64,000 nucleotides of DNA from Siphonobacter curvatus (GCF_002943425.1 NZ_PTRA01000006.1:248001-312000), one strand, 5' to 3'. Counted from the stretch's first letter, positions 7,869 to 16,693 are shown. Notes: a model not told the origin generated them from the letters alone. Numbers and translations are program-made.

Positions 7869-8741
7869 ATGCATAATACTGGATTTAAGGCGAGCTTTTC
7901 GCTATTACACACGGATTACGTACAGTTGAACAAATCGTGGAATTATCGGGAGGTAATGAGTCCGTTCTATCGAATCTATCTCATCGATGGTGGCCAAGGC
8001 TCCCTCGGCGATACCGATCAGGCTTTGGTCTTAGAGCAAGGCTATTTGTATCTCATTCCCAGTTTCACGCGGTGCGATCATTCCTGCCAAGATTGGCTAA
8101 GTCAGTATTATGTGCACATCTTAGAAGAGAACCCGACTGGATTATCACTATTTGCCTATAGTAGGCGGGTGATCAAAATAGAATCCAAACCGGAAGATGT
8201 TATTCTTTTCAAACGGCTCCTGCACTTAAATCCAGGACGTGATTTAAGAAGAAGTGATGACCCCCGAGAATATCAAAAGCAGCCCTTACTTAAAGATTTC
8301 AAGCAGCGAAACAATGATATCCCCTTTGCTGATTATCTGGAGACGAATGGCCTGATTTTACAATTACTGTCACGCTTCTTAATCAATGAGGAATGGTTGT
8401 TAGCTCAGCAAACGCGAATACCTGCCAAAATTCAGTTGGCCATCAATTACATTCAAATGCATTTGAGCAGCCCAATAACGGTGACAGCGTTAGCAGAACA
8501 CGTGAATCAAAGTGCTCACTACTTTTCTAAACTGTTTTTACAGGCTACGGGTCAGCGACCCTTGGAATATCTGGTACAAAAGAGAATCGAGAAGGCTCAA
8601 TTCTTAATGTTGACAACCTCGTTGAGCTTATCAGAGATTGCCATAGAAACGGGGTTTGACAGTTTATCTTATTTTTCTCGCAGCTTCAAAAAAGTTACCG
8701 GACAAAGTGCCAGCCAGTACAGCAGAGCAAATATTTTCTAA
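7869..8741 (+). CDS. AraC family transcriptional regulator
   Basis: A 290-aa regulator with an N-terminal effector domain and a C-terminal double helix-turn-helix over about residues 190-285; the segments VTALAEHVNQSAHYFSKLF and LSLSEIAIETGFDSLSYF are classic AraC helices. The frame is open back to 7764, but the promoter at 7784-7814 lies inside that extension, so the start must be the ATG at 7839 or 7869. The latter gives a usual AraC N-terminus. It is followed by a Crp-type regulator gene, but the 63-bp gap does not prove an operon. Confidence 0.9.
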   Translation: MHNTGFKASFSLLHTDYVQLNKSWNYREVMSPFYRIYLIDGGQGSLGDTDQALVLEQGYLYLIPSFTRCDHSCQDWLSQYYVHILEENPTGLSLFAYSRRVIKIESKPEDVILFKRLLHLNPGRDLRRSDDPREYQKQPLLKDFKQRNNDIPFADYLETNGLILQLLSRFLINEEWLLAQQTRIPAKIQLAINYIQMHLSSPITVTALAEHVNQSAHYFSKLFLQATGQRPLEYLVQKRIEKAQFLMLTTSLSLSEIAIETGFDSLSYFSRSFKKVTGQSASQYSRANIF

Positions 8742-8804
8742 TCATCGATTTATTGAAATGTTTGCTACATTACCTAAAACTTAACGCCTGCTTTCAAAAT
8801 CAGC

Positions 8805-9368
8805 ATGGAAGAATTTATCAAATTCATCAGAGAAATGATCTGGATCGATGAGGTGGATTTACAGCTCGTCCATTCCAGATGCAGAGAACGAATGCTTCTC
8901 AAAAACAAACTGATTTTACAGAAAGGACAAATTGCCCAGCAGTATTTTTTCATCGTATCCGGGGGCGTCCGTTTTTTTTACGAGAGTGAAGGGCAGGAAA
9001 ATACAAGCTGGGTAATGTTTAAAAATGAATTCTTCACTGAAATATCCAGCTTACATCCCCAAAAGCCATCCCGATTCAATATTGAAGCGATCGAAGAAAC
9101 GAAGTTGATTGTGATTGACAAAAAGGATATGGATTTTCTGTATGGCCAGGTGGCAGCCTGGGAAGAATTTGGCAGAAAAATCTGGGAAGCGACCACGATA
9201 CGTATGATTGACCAGCTTTTGAATTTCCAAACCCTATCTGCCGAGGAACGTTACCTCTCTTTTCTCAAGAATTCCCAACTTATTCAAAAAGCCCCCGTAA
9301 AGCAGGTCGCCGCTGTACTAGGGATTACCCCCAATGCCTTGAGCCGAATCAGAAAAAAAATTCGGTAA
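8805..9368 (+). CDS. Crp/Fnr family transcriptional regulator
   Basis: 187 aa. Residues 20-110 form a cyclic-nucleotide-binding-type beta roll (KLILQKGQIAQQYFFIVSGGVRFFYE). A C-terminal helix-turn-helix (VKQVAAVLGITPNALSRIRKKI) binds DNA. The arrangement is that of the short Bacteroidota Crp/Fnr proteins, which usually lack the cAMP-contacting residues, so the ligand is uncertain. It directly precedes the hydrolase and NmrA-like genes and, as is frequent for this group, may activate them. Confidence 0.9.
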   Translation: MEEFIKFIREMIWIDEVDLQLVHSRCRERMLLKNKLILQKGQIAQQYFFIVSGGVRFFYESEGQENTSWVMFKNEFFTEISSLHPQKPSRFNIEAIEETKLIVIDKKDMDFLYGQVAAWEEFGRKIWEATTIRMIDQLLNFQTLSAEERYLSFLKNSQLIQKAPVKQVAAVLGITPNALSRIRKKIR

Positions 9369-9392
9369 ACCTCATTCTCTACCTTTTGGTAG

Positions 9393-9422
9393 TTTTGCCC
9401 CTTTGCCATCCGGGTACTTTTG
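9393..9422 (+). promoter_or_regulatory. Putative promoter of the hydrolase-reductase pair
   Basis: TTTTG (9393-9397) precedes TACTTTTG (9415-9422) by 17 nt. The -7 element is a full match but the spacing is a little short. It overlaps the in-frame TTG at 9420, which therefore should not be the start codon of the next gene. Confidence 0.45.
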
Positions 9423-9440
9423 AGTCATAAAAAAACAACA

Positions 9441-10376
9441 ATGACTCAACCCAAAGAAAACCCAGCGATGACTCAGAATCCGTATTCTGACGAAGCATTA
9501 ATTAAAAACTTTCCGGACTTTACGAATCAGTATGCGACCGTAAACGGCGTTCGCCTGCACTACGTCGAAGGGGGCAGTGGCTTGCCCTTACTTTGTTTGC
9601 CCGGCTGGCCGCAAACTTGGTATTCCTACCAACCCGTTGCTTTGCAACTCGCCCAGAAATACCGGGTAATCATTGTCGATATCCGAGGTATGGGTAGTTC
9701 CGAGAAGCCTCCATTCGGTTACGATAAAAAAACCATGGCGGCTGATATTCTGGCCTTAGTACAGCATCTTGGTTTACTACGCGTTTCGATCATGGGTCAC
9801 GATATTGGCGGGATGGTCGCCATGAGTTTTGCGTTTAATTATCCCGGCTTCGTCGAAAAGCTGATTATTCTGGATGGCTCACATCCAACCGAGGGAATAC
9901 TACAGATGAGTTTGATACCTCCGGCGGGTACTTTTAGCGAGAAGATGGATGCCAATCGACCCTACGCCTGGTGGATGGGATTTAATCAGGTGAAAGGATT
10001 ACCCGAACAGCTACTGGCCGGCCGCTTCCAGTACTTGCTGGACTGGCTTTTTCACTACGTCATGATTGACGATCGGAAAATGACTTCCCTGGAAAGAGAC
10101 GTTTATGCCGCTTCCTACAACGATGCCGAAAGCATCCGGGCCGCTAACGCCTGGTACCAAATGTTTGTTCAGGACATCGAAGATGCCAAAAACTATCCGC
10201 CCTTGGAAATGCCCGTGTTAGCAATCGGCAGCTACATAAGTTACCAATACATGAAGATGGGACTACCTCACGTCGCCAAAGACTTACACCTGGTTGGGAT
10301 TCTGGATAGTGGGCATTATCTATTCGAGGAGCAACCAACGCAGGTACTTGAGGCGGTATTCAACTTTCTGATCTAA
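9441..10376 (+). CDS. Alpha/beta hydrolase, epoxide-hydrolase-like
   Basis: A 311-aa cytoplasmic alpha/beta hydrolase. The nucleophile elbow is GHDIGG, with aspartate rather than serine, as in epoxide hydrolases and haloalkane dehalogenases. The oxyanion segment is LPGWPQTW, and the catalytic histidine lies in DSGHYLFEE near the C-terminus. This supports hydrolysis of an epoxide or C-halogen bond through an aspartyl-ester intermediate; the substrate is unknown. The start at 9441 follows the putative promoter, with a second in-frame ATG at 9468. It is followed after 37 bp by an NmrA-like reductase, probably in one transcript. Confidence 0.88.
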   Translation: MTQPKENPAMTQNPYSDEALIKNFPDFTNQYATVNGVRLHYVEGGSGLPLLCLPGWPQTWYSYQPVALQLAQKYRVIIVDIRGMGSSEKPPFGYDKKTMAADILALVQHLGLLRVSIMGHDIGGMVAMSFAFNYPGFVEKLIILDGSHPTEGILQMSLIPPAGTFSEKMDANRPYAWWMGFNQVKGLPEQLLAGRFQYLLDWLFHYVMIDDRKMTSLERDVYAASYNDAESIRAANAWYQMFVQDIEDAKNYPPLEMPVLAIGSYISYQYMKMGLPHVAKDLHLVGILDSGHYLFEEQPTQVLEAVFNFLI

Positions 10377-10413
10377 TTCAATTCACCAATCATTTTGAAG
10401 AATAAAAACAGCC

Positions 10414-11310
10414 ATGCAAAAGAAGATTGTAGTATTCGGTGCTACGGGCAATTTAGGCCGTAGAATTACGCGTGAACTTTTACAAAGAGGGGCGGCAGTA
10501 CAGGCAATCGTTCGACCATCTGCCGATCCCGAAAAAACGAAAGCGTTGGAGCAACTGGGAGCGACCGTACAAGAGGTAGATACGGATCGCGTAGAGGCCC
10601 TGGCCCTGGCGAGTGCCGGAGCCCATTGCGTGGTATCCGCTGTCGCCGGTTTGGGTGACGTAATTATTGATCTACAGAAGAGAATCCTGGATGCGGCAGT
10701 ACAGGCCGGTGTCCCCCGATTTATTCCTTCTGACTTCTGTACGGATTATACCGATTTAGTACCGGGTGAAAACAGAAATTTTGATTTACGGAGAGAATTC
10801 AGAAGTTACCTTGACCGTACCCCCGTTCAGGCTTCTTCGGTTTTCAACGGTGCTTTTGCGGACATCCTCCAGTACAACACGCCAATTCTAAACCTGAAAG
10901 AGAAGAGTATCGGTTACTGGGGTGACAAGGCAGATTGGAAACTGGATTTCACGACGATGGACGATACGGCCGCCTTTACGGCGGAGGTAGCCTTGGATGC
11001 AGAAGCTCCCAGAAACCTACCGATTGCTAGTTTTCAGGTAAGTCCTAATGACCTATGGCAAGCAGTAAAACAGCTAACGCATCAGGAGTTTAGAATTCAT
11101 CAATTATCCAGTCTTGACGATTTTGCACAGTTTATAAAAAAGCAACGAGCCGATTACCCCGCCGGAGAACAGGAGTTGTATGCTAAATGGCAACAGGGTC
11201 AGTATATGTATTCCATGTTTACGACCCAACATACGCAGTTAGCCAATGACCGATACAAAAACCTGACCTGGACAACAAGCTTAGATTTTATCAAGTCATT
11301 TGTTCACTAA
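10414..11310 (+). CDS. NmrA-like NAD(P)-binding protein (isoflavone reductase-like)
   Basis: A 298-aa atypical short-chain dehydrogenase. The glycine-rich GATGNLGRR at residues 9-17 binds NAD(P), and the fold shows the NmrA/isoflavone reductase pattern (VVSAVAGLGD, then RFIPSDFCTDYTD). The NmrA group includes redox sensors and reductases acting on phenolic or quinone compounds. Pairing with an epoxide-hydrolase-like enzyme under a Crp regulator suggests a small detoxification or catabolic module; that is inference. Confidence 0.88.
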   Translation: MQKKIVVFGATGNLGRRITRELLQRGAAVQAIVRPSADPEKTKALEQLGATVQEVDTDRVEALALASAGAHCVVSAVAGLGDVIIDLQKRILDAAVQAGVPRFIPSDFCTDYTDLVPGENRNFDLRREFRSYLDRTPVQASSVFNGAFADILQYNTPILNLKEKSIGYWGDKADWKLDFTTMDDTAAFTAEVALDAEAPRNLPIASFQVSPNDLWQAVKQLTHQEFRIHQLSSLDDFAQFIKKQRADYPAGEQELYAKWQQGQYMYSMFTTQHTQLANDRYKNLTWTTSLDFIKSFVH

Positions 11311-11450
11311 ACGAACGAAATTGTAAGTACTGCGTCTCGAATAGCTTGCGTAGAATCGTATACCAATTAATGTAGGTACGACTGCTCGTTAATAGGAGGA
11401 AGCTTTTCGAATTATCTTATAACCAGCACCGACTTTCAAAACGACGCCAA

Positions 11451-12329
11451 TCAATTTCCGCGACTGCTTTCGAGACTATGCTCCGTCAGAAAAGCAGTCC
11501 GGAAATTGGATGGCGATTCGCCCGTTTTCGTCAGGAACAAGCGACTAAAATAAGCGGGATCCTGATAACCCAAATCGTAGGCAATTTCCTTGGCCGTAAG
11601 CGAAGTATGTACCAAAAGCCGTTTTGCCTCCAGAACAATGCGATCTTTGATTACTTCATTGGGCTGTGGTAAGCGTAAACGGTTGAACTTATGAGTAATG
11701 GTTTTGGGAGATATACACAGCAAATCGGCGTAATCGGCAACCGTATGTTTGGATTTGTAATGCTCCTCTACCAATCGGGTGAATTTGCGAAAAAATTCCA
11801 GATCACTTTGCGGTTCGTTTACTGCATTCTCCAAGTGTTGTCTTTTCCAGGAACGAGTCGCCCGGATCAACAATTGTTTCAAATAAGTCCGGACCATTTC
11901 TTCCAGAGAGCTGTCGTTAAGCTTGAATTCGTGTACCATTTCCGTAAACAAACCCTTGATAAACGCGATTTCTTCTTCCGCAGCCTCCACTTTCGGCATG
12001 TTGTGAATGTTGTTGAACAGCAATCCATCACAGGCCACCTCCTGATCGTGAATCTGTATGCAATAAAAATCACGATTGTAGAAAATGAAATAGCCATCAT
12101 CCGAACCCGCTTCTTCTAGCTTCAGGTATTGGTTAGGACTAACGAAGAAAAGGGCTGGCCGCTGGGTTTCATAAACTGAAAAATCGACTCTGACCTTGTA
12201 GCCGGGAGGCAGAAACAGGATCTTGATATACTGCTTATACTCCGGGCCGTTGATGAAATCGGTCTGATCCTGACTAACAGACAGTAAGCCAAACGTTTTC
12301 AATTTATGCTCAAACAGATTTTTTTGCAT
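11451..12329 (-). CDS. AraC family transcriptional regulator
   Basis: A 292-aa regulator with an N-terminal cupin-like sensor and two C-terminal helix-turn-helix motifs (VADYADLLCISPKTITHKFNR and LTAKEIAYDLGYQDPAYFSRLF). The second motif, GYQDPAYFSRLF, is characteristic of Bacteroidota AraC proteins. It is transcribed towards the NmrA-like gene, so the two genes converge. Its target is unknown, and it may be encoded with the HEATH protein gene upstream on the same strand (51-bp gap). Confidence 0.92.
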   Translation of the reverse strand: MQKNLFEHKLKTFGLLSVSQDQTDFINGPEYKQYIKILFLPPGYKVRVDFSVYETQRPALFFVSPNQYLKLEEAGSDDGYFIFYNRDFYCIQIHDQEVACDGLLFNNIHNMPKVEAAEEEIAFIKGLFTEMVHEFKLNDSSLEEMVRTYLKQLLIRATRSWKRQHLENAVNEPQSDLEFFRKFTRLVEEHYKSKHTVADYADLLCISPKTITHKFNRLRLPQPNEVIKDRIVLEAKRLLVHTSLTAKEIAYDLGYQDPAYFSRLFLTKTGESPSNFRTAFLTEHSLESSRGN

Positions 12330-12380
12330 GATTTTATACGCACGTTGATGGTTAGTATGGCTGATAGCAAGCGAATAACT

Positions 12381-13313
12381 TTAATTGACGTAAAAAGCGG
12401 AGAGTTGATTCAATCGTTGCTTCACCAGCTCGTTACGCATGGGCTCGAACCGAGCGAGCTCCTTTCCGTCTTTCATAACAATCACGTAAAAGGGTTGATT
12501 GAACTGGGTGGTCAGGTGATAAATTGTGGCCAGTTCAGCAATGTCTTCAAACCAGGCGGCCATACCGTATAACGAGGCAAATGGCGTCTTAGCGAGTTTT
12601 TGATACACTTCCGGTGCCTGGTTAATCGGCAGGGCTTGACCGCTTCGGAAACGGGTTTGTTCCAGCAAGGAATCCATATAGTTCGCGTCAGGCTTGTTCA
12701 TCATACGCCAGACCCCTTTGGTGAACGGTGTTGGCTCAACGACTGCGTCTCGTTTGGAGGGATGTGGCGTAATCTCCGTCACCGCATCGACGATATGCGT
12801 AGCCTCGTGCATTAACACGTAAATAAGAGCGTCCAGGTTGCCTGCTTCCACACGTAAAGTATACTTCGCACCCGTTACCGGCTCGAAACACGTATTTTCT
12901 TTCTTCGTCGCCCATTCAGAAATGGTCTCGTCCAACAAACCCGCCCGGAAAGTAATATTAAACAGCTTGGATACGCCGCTGGTATCAATGGGTGAAATCA
13001 ATGCCGTATTGGGCATGTCATCCATGAAGCTAATGCTATACAGATGCTTTCTCAGAATTCGCTGATGCATAGGGGGCAACAAGGCAAAAGCATTTTTCAC
13101 CTTTTTCTGTTGAGCCGCCGTCAGCGTGCGGTTGACGGGCTTCATTCCAGCCGCCTGGAACATCGTCCATACACTGGCAGGAGCCGATTTTACGCGTTGC
13201 GAGGGATCATCTTTGGGAGTGGAAGGGGACGTTTGTGCCGCAGTAGTGAGTACTGCGAACAACAGCATGGTCAAGGCTGAAACAGCCGATATAAAGCCTG
13301 ATTTTTTGATCAT
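12381..13313 (-). CDS. Exported protein with an HEXXH zinc-binding motif
   Basis: A 310-aa protein with a signal peptide ending near TAAQ (residues 1-27). HEATH at residues 169-173 matches the HEXXH zinc metallopeptidase motif, inside the hydrophobic context LIYVLMHEATHIVDAV usual for such sites. A third ligand cannot be assigned with confidence. It is probably a periplasmic or secreted zinc peptidase-like protein, but the specific family is not recognised. It is followed by an AraC gene on the same strand, which could be its regulator. Confidence 0.75.
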   Translation of the reverse strand: MIKKSGFISAVSALTMLLFAVLTTAAQTSPSTPKDDPSQRVKSAPASVWTMFQAAGMKPVNRTLTAAQQKKVKNAFALLPPMHQRILRKHLYSISFMDDMPNTALISPIDTSGVSKLFNITFRAGLLDETISEWATKKENTCFEPVTGAKYTLRVEAGNLDALIYVLMHEATHIVDAVTEITPHPSKRDAVVEPTPFTKGVWRMMNKPDANYMDSLLEQTRFRSGQALPINQAPEVYQKLAKTPFASLYGMAAWFEDIAELATIYHLTTQFNQPFYVIVMKDGKELARFEPMRNELVKQRLNQLSAFYVN

Positions 13314-13350
13314 AGATTTCCGTATGTTGAACTTGTAATCCTTTTTGCAG

Positions 13351-13389
13351 CATGCTCCGGTAAGGCAATCCGCATCTTACCGGAGCATG
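13351..13389. other. 14-bp perfect inverted repeat upstream of the HEXXH gene
   Basis: CATGCTCCGGTAAG (13351-13364) is exactly complementary to 13376-13389 around an 11-nt loop. It lies in the 5' region of the HEXXH gene and has no T tract. It could be an operator, a leader hairpin or the end of a lost upstream gene. Confidence 0.5.
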
Positions 13390-13414
13390 TTCTGCGAACG
13401 TATGTACTTCATTT

Positions 13415-13634
13415 TTAACCTGAAATCCGTAGTGAGTTGATCCAGTTATTCTTCAGGTTCCGATGATAGGGTAGCTTAGCCGGGATTCCGGGAAAGGTAC
13501 CGGTTACCCGTGCGATTTTGCCTGCCAGTTCGTTTTCAAAGGTAAAGTCCATGAACTTGCTGTTTTCTGTAGGGCAAATTTCAGTACTATACCGGCGGCC
13601 GACAAGTACGGATTTACGATTCAGATGGGGATAA
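13415..13634 (-). pseudogene. Unassigned open frame without a clear start, possibly a gene remnant
   Basis: The minus strand is open for about 70 codons, ending at 13415-13417, with sensible protein-like content (segments VLVGRRYSTEICPTENSKF, MDFTFENELAGKIARVTG and NWINSLRISG). The only ATG (13552) gives 45 residues. I do not recognise the family; it may be the C-terminus of a lost gene or a small protein. Its upstream end abuts the HxlR promoter. Confidence 0.35.
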
Positions 13635-13644
13635 ATTTTTCCTA

Positions 13645-13675
13645 TTGAACCGCAAACTTGGTATGTTTATCTTTG
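13645..13675 (+). promoter_or_regulatory. Promoter giving a nearly leaderless HxlR transcript
   Basis: TTG (13645-13647), a 20-nt spacer and TATCTTTG (13668-13675) form a full consensus promoter. The ATG at 13680 starts only 5 bp after the -7 element, so the predicted transcription start falls at or next to the start codon. Confidence 0.65.
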
Positions 13676-13679
13676 TACA

Positions 13680-14060
13680 ATGTACGAACGAAAGACCTTA
13701 CCCAACCTGAACTGTGGACTCGACCTGATCGGCGAAGTCCTGTACGGTAAATGGAAAATACGGCTTTTATGGTTTATCAACCAAGGGTTTCAACGACCCA
13801 GCGAGCTGCAAAGAAAAATTCCGGATGCCTCCCGACGGGTACTGAATGTACAGTTAAAGGAATTGGAAAACCACGAGTTGGTGGGCAAGGTGATTTATCC
13901 AGTCGTTCCGCCCAAAGTTGAATATTACCTCACCGATTTCGGCAAATCGCTAATCCCCGTCATTGGTGCCATCGGAGAATGGGGTGACCAGCATGAACAG
14001 CGTTTACGAACGCTCATTCTAAAGAACCTCAATACTACACCGAGCCCCGATCAAGACTAG
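13680..14060 (+). CDS. HxlR family winged-helix transcriptional regulator
   Basis: A 126-aa DNA-binding protein with the HxlR pattern throughout: a conserved early Cys (LNCGLDLIGEVLYGKWKIRLLW), the recognition region RRVLNVQLKELENHELV, and the wing YPVVPPKVEYYLTDFGKSLIP. HxlR proteins often sense electrophiles or oxidants through that cysteine and control neighbouring detoxification genes. The start is secure because homologues also begin MYERK. It converges with the acyltransferase gene, so its target is not obvious here. Confidence 0.93.
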   Translation: MYERKTLPNLNCGLDLIGEVLYGKWKIRLLWFINQGFQRPSELQRKIPDASRRVLNVQLKELENHELVGKVIYPVVPPKVEYYLTDFGKSLIPVIGAIGEWGDQHEQRLRTLILKNLNTTPSPDQD

Positions 14061-14082
14061 TACAGCTTCGATCTAGTGATCA

Positions 14083-14108
14083 TACGAAGCCGCCGAAACG
14101 GCTTCGTA
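14083..14108. terminator. Hairpin between convergent genes
   Basis: TACGAAGCCG (14083-14092) pairs perfectly with CGGCTTCGTA (14099-14108) around a 6-nt loop. It lies between the stop codons of the HxlR gene and the acyltransferase gene and probably terminates both. The T tract on the plus side is weak (GGGCTGCTTTT). Confidence 0.7.
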
Positions 14109-14118
14109 CGGGCTGCTT

Positions 14119-15393
14119 TTACACCAGGAAACACGAGGCTTCTTTCTCGCCATCGGCCTTTGAAAGGACACTTGCCGGTCCCTGACAAGCTTGTTGCAGA
14201 ATGTTTTCCATTTCCCCGAGCAGACCGGGTATGGGTGAATCACTCGTGTTAGTCAAGCACAGCGAACCATTCGTCGTTAATGCCCCAATCGTCTGCTCCA
14301 TTCCTTTTCCGGATCGTACCATCGGGCCATAGAGTGCATTCAATTTCAGCTTACCAAAGTCAGTATTGTACTTGACCTTAACCAGATTCGTTACCATAAT
14401 CTGATGGTTGAATGCGGTCTTCAACACCTCTATCATCTGTTGCAGGTCATTCGTACCGAAAACGATACTGCGGAAAAATGATACATAGTTGGCCACGTAC
14501 TCCACCGAGTGAGTTCCTTCAAGTCCGGCTTTGGCAAGTCTGGCCAAAGCCCAGAAGGAAAGCTTTTGCTCGTTTTCGAAAAACACGGATTGCGTAGTGA
14601 TATTCAGGCCAAAATTATCGTCCAGTTGAAGAGCACCTCTCGTACAAATAGGCGAAACCAATTCCATTTTGACCTCACGCCATTCCGCACGCATCTTGCG
14701 GGAAGCCAGTACTACGGCAGCACAAAGGGCTCCGTGAACAGTAGTCTGTTCCTGCTTAGCCCGTTCAACAATAGTCCGGGTCGTTTGCTCGGAAATGCGT
14801 AGCGAAGAAATGAGTGGTTTGACGATACGGGTGTTCACACCTAGTTCGAGTACTTTATCGACCGTCTGAATGGGCTGATCTTCCGGAAGCCCCAGCGTTT
14901 GATCGTTGGATACTTGCGGGTCCATAGCCTTAAGCTCGGTTCCGGTGACGGCTAGCAGTAGATCCCGTACCAGATAATTTAAGGAAGTACCATCGGCAAC
15001 CATATGGTTAGCTACCAGAATTAAAACGGTACGCTGCGGCTTCTGAACCAAGACCACCCGTAACAGGGGGCCTTGTGCGGTGTTGAACCGTACGGAAAGT
15101 TCCTTTTCAACCTCCGCTTCCCAGCGGTACTCTTCCTCAACCTCGATCATTCTCAGGGGAATGATCAGGCTTTCCACTGCCTGTAACGTGGGTCTCGACC
15201 GTTCGTCCATCCCAATCTTGACGGAAAGGTTGGGATGACGTTGTTGTACCAACTGTAAAGCCTTCTGCCAGTTCTCCAGGGGTTGCCTTCCCGAAATATC
15301 GGCGGCAAGGGCAAAATCTTTGGAGTCGATTTGGTCGAGCAGCCAAAAGGTCTTTTCGAAGGCACCCAAGGTGCGGTTCTGATACTTTTTCAT
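14119..15393 (-). CDS. Stand-alone condensation-type acyltransferase
   Basis: A 424-aa protein of the CoA-dependent acyltransferase superfamily. HMVADG at residues 130-135 is the HxxxDG catalytic motif shared by NRPS condensation domains, PapA5-type transferases and wax synthases. Length and single-domain layout resemble PapA5-like enzymes, which transfer acyl groups to alcohols or amines. A second-half segment LDDNFGLNITTQSVFF resembles the DFGWG-type structural motif. There is no carrier protein or adenylation domain nearby, so it is probably free-standing. The product is unknown. A 9-bp inverted repeat (CGCTAACGG near 15413 and CCGTTAGCG near 15493) lies in its upstream region. Confidence 0.75.
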   Translation of the reverse strand: MKKYQNRTLGAFEKTFWLLDQIDSKDFALAADISGRQPLENWQKALQLVQQRHPNLSVKIGMDERSRPTLQAVESLIIPLRMIEVEEEYRWEAEVEKELSVRFNTAQGPLLRVVLVQKPQRTVLILVANHMVADGTSLNYLVRDLLLAVTGTELKAMDPQVSNDQTLGLPEDQPIQTVDKVLELGVNTRIVKPLISSLRISEQTTRTIVERAKQEQTTVHGALCAAVVLASRKMRAEWREVKMELVSPICTRGALQLDDNFGLNITTQSVFFENEQKLSFWALARLAKAGLEGTHSVEYVANYVSFFRSIVFGTNDLQQMIEVLKTAFNHQIMVTNLVKVKYNTDFGKLKLNALYGPMVRSGKGMEQTIGALTTNGSLCLTNTSDSPIPGLLGEMENILQQACQGPASVLSKADGEKEASCFLV

Positions 15394-15775
15394 GATAAAT
15401 ATATGGAGTTACGCTAACGGGGGTGAATAGTGAAGTGCCGATGAGTTCTGGCCTTAGTAATTGTTGCGTACAGTGGTTTACTGCGTCAACTCCGTTAGCG
15501 AATGCAAAGTTGGAGGACCGCAAAACGGCAGAGAATGGACAAAAGTCGAACCTTCATGCACATTTCGCCATCGGTCTACTTTCTGTTCTCCGAGAATAGG
15601 ATGGGTTTACTAAAGTTAAAAAGGAGCTGAATGAGGTCAGGGAAAAATGTACAAGGTGCTTAGCTTTTTATCCATTTTTCAAGGGGAATCTTCCTGCCAC
15701 CTTTGTAAAGTCAAAACGAAGCACAAACAGCTAACTACTAGCTACTTATCATTTAAACACAAACCTTCTATTCAC

Positions 15776-16681
15776 ATGAGAACTTTTGCACTTGCCCTCG
15801 GATTAGTACTGACTTTTATCCATAGCCAATTCGTAAATGCCCAGACGCGTAAGCCAGCATCGGCAGGACGGGCCGAGTATATTGAAGTAGAAAAGAACGT
15901 TAAACTTCACGTCGTTGACTTGGGCGAAGGCCAGCCCATCGTACTCATCCACGGATGGCCTTTGAATAATGCGATGTATGAATATCAGTACCAATACCTG
16001 GTGGAGAAAGGATTCAGAGTCATTGGCATTTCGCTTCGCGGTTTCGGCAAGTCCGACCGACCCTACGGAACTTACGATTTCGACACCTTCTCCGACGATA
16101 TCAAAGTGGTCCTAGAAAAACTCAAGATTGAAAATGCCGTACTCGGCGGCTTTTCGATGGGAACCGCAGTAACGATGCACTACGTCACTAAATACAACGG
16201 AGCCCATATCCGCAAACTGGCTTTATTCGGTTCGTCGGGGCCATCCTGGAAGAAGCGGGCCGATTATCCCTACGGCATATCGGATGAGGACGCGGCTTCG
16301 CTCATCCAGCAGACGAAAACGAATCGGGAGCAACTTGTAGCTGGTTTCGGTAAAGGATTCGCCGGTCAGGAGGAAGGACTTTCTCCAGAAACTACGAAAT
16401 GGTTGGAAAGCATCAACCTGGATGCCTCACCCTACGCCACTACGCAGGCAATTACCGCCTTACGTGACCTCGACCTGCGTCCCCAGCTGGAAAAAATCAA
16501 AATTCCCGTAGCCATCTTTCACGGAGTAAAAGACAAATTGTGTGATTTTGCTCAGGCCGAACAATTGCACCAGCGAATCAAAGGCTCTTACCTCGTACGA
16601 TTTGAAAAAAGCGGACACGGTTTGTTTTTAGAGGAAATGGATAAATTCAATACTGAACTTGAAAAGTTTGCCAGAAGCTAA
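15776..16681 (+). CDS. Exported alpha/beta hydrolase (chloroperoxidase-like)
   Basis: A 301-aa protein with an N-terminal signal peptide (residues 1-22, ending VNA). The fold is that of the alpha/beta hydrolases close to non-heme haloperoxidases and esterases: oxyanion segment LIHGWPLN, nucleophile elbow GFSMG at residues 125-129 (Ser127), acid residue in FHGVKDKLCD, and histidine in KSGHGLFLEE. The frame is open from 15647, but only the ATG at 15776 sits directly before the signal peptide. Likely periplasmic; substrate unknown. Confidence 0.88.
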   Translation: MRTFALALGLVLTFIHSQFVNAQTRKPASAGRAEYIEVEKNVKLHVVDLGEGQPIVLIHGWPLNNAMYEYQYQYLVEKGFRVIGISLRGFGKSDRPYGTYDFDTFSDDIKVVLEKLKIENAVLGGFSMGTAVTMHYVTKYNGAHIRKLALFGSSGPSWKKRADYPYGISDEDAASLIQQTKTNREQLVAGFGKGFAGQEEGLSPETTKWLESINLDASPYATTQAITALRDLDLRPQLEKIKIPVAIFHGVKDKLCDFAQAEQLHQRIKGSYLVRFEKSGHGLFLEEMDKFNTELEKFARS

Positions 16682-16693
16682 AGAGCCTGCTAC

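Noticed and set aside
11691-12119. Plus-strand open frame opposite an AraC gene
   Set aside because: It is the complement of a strong AraC coding region and has no support of its own.
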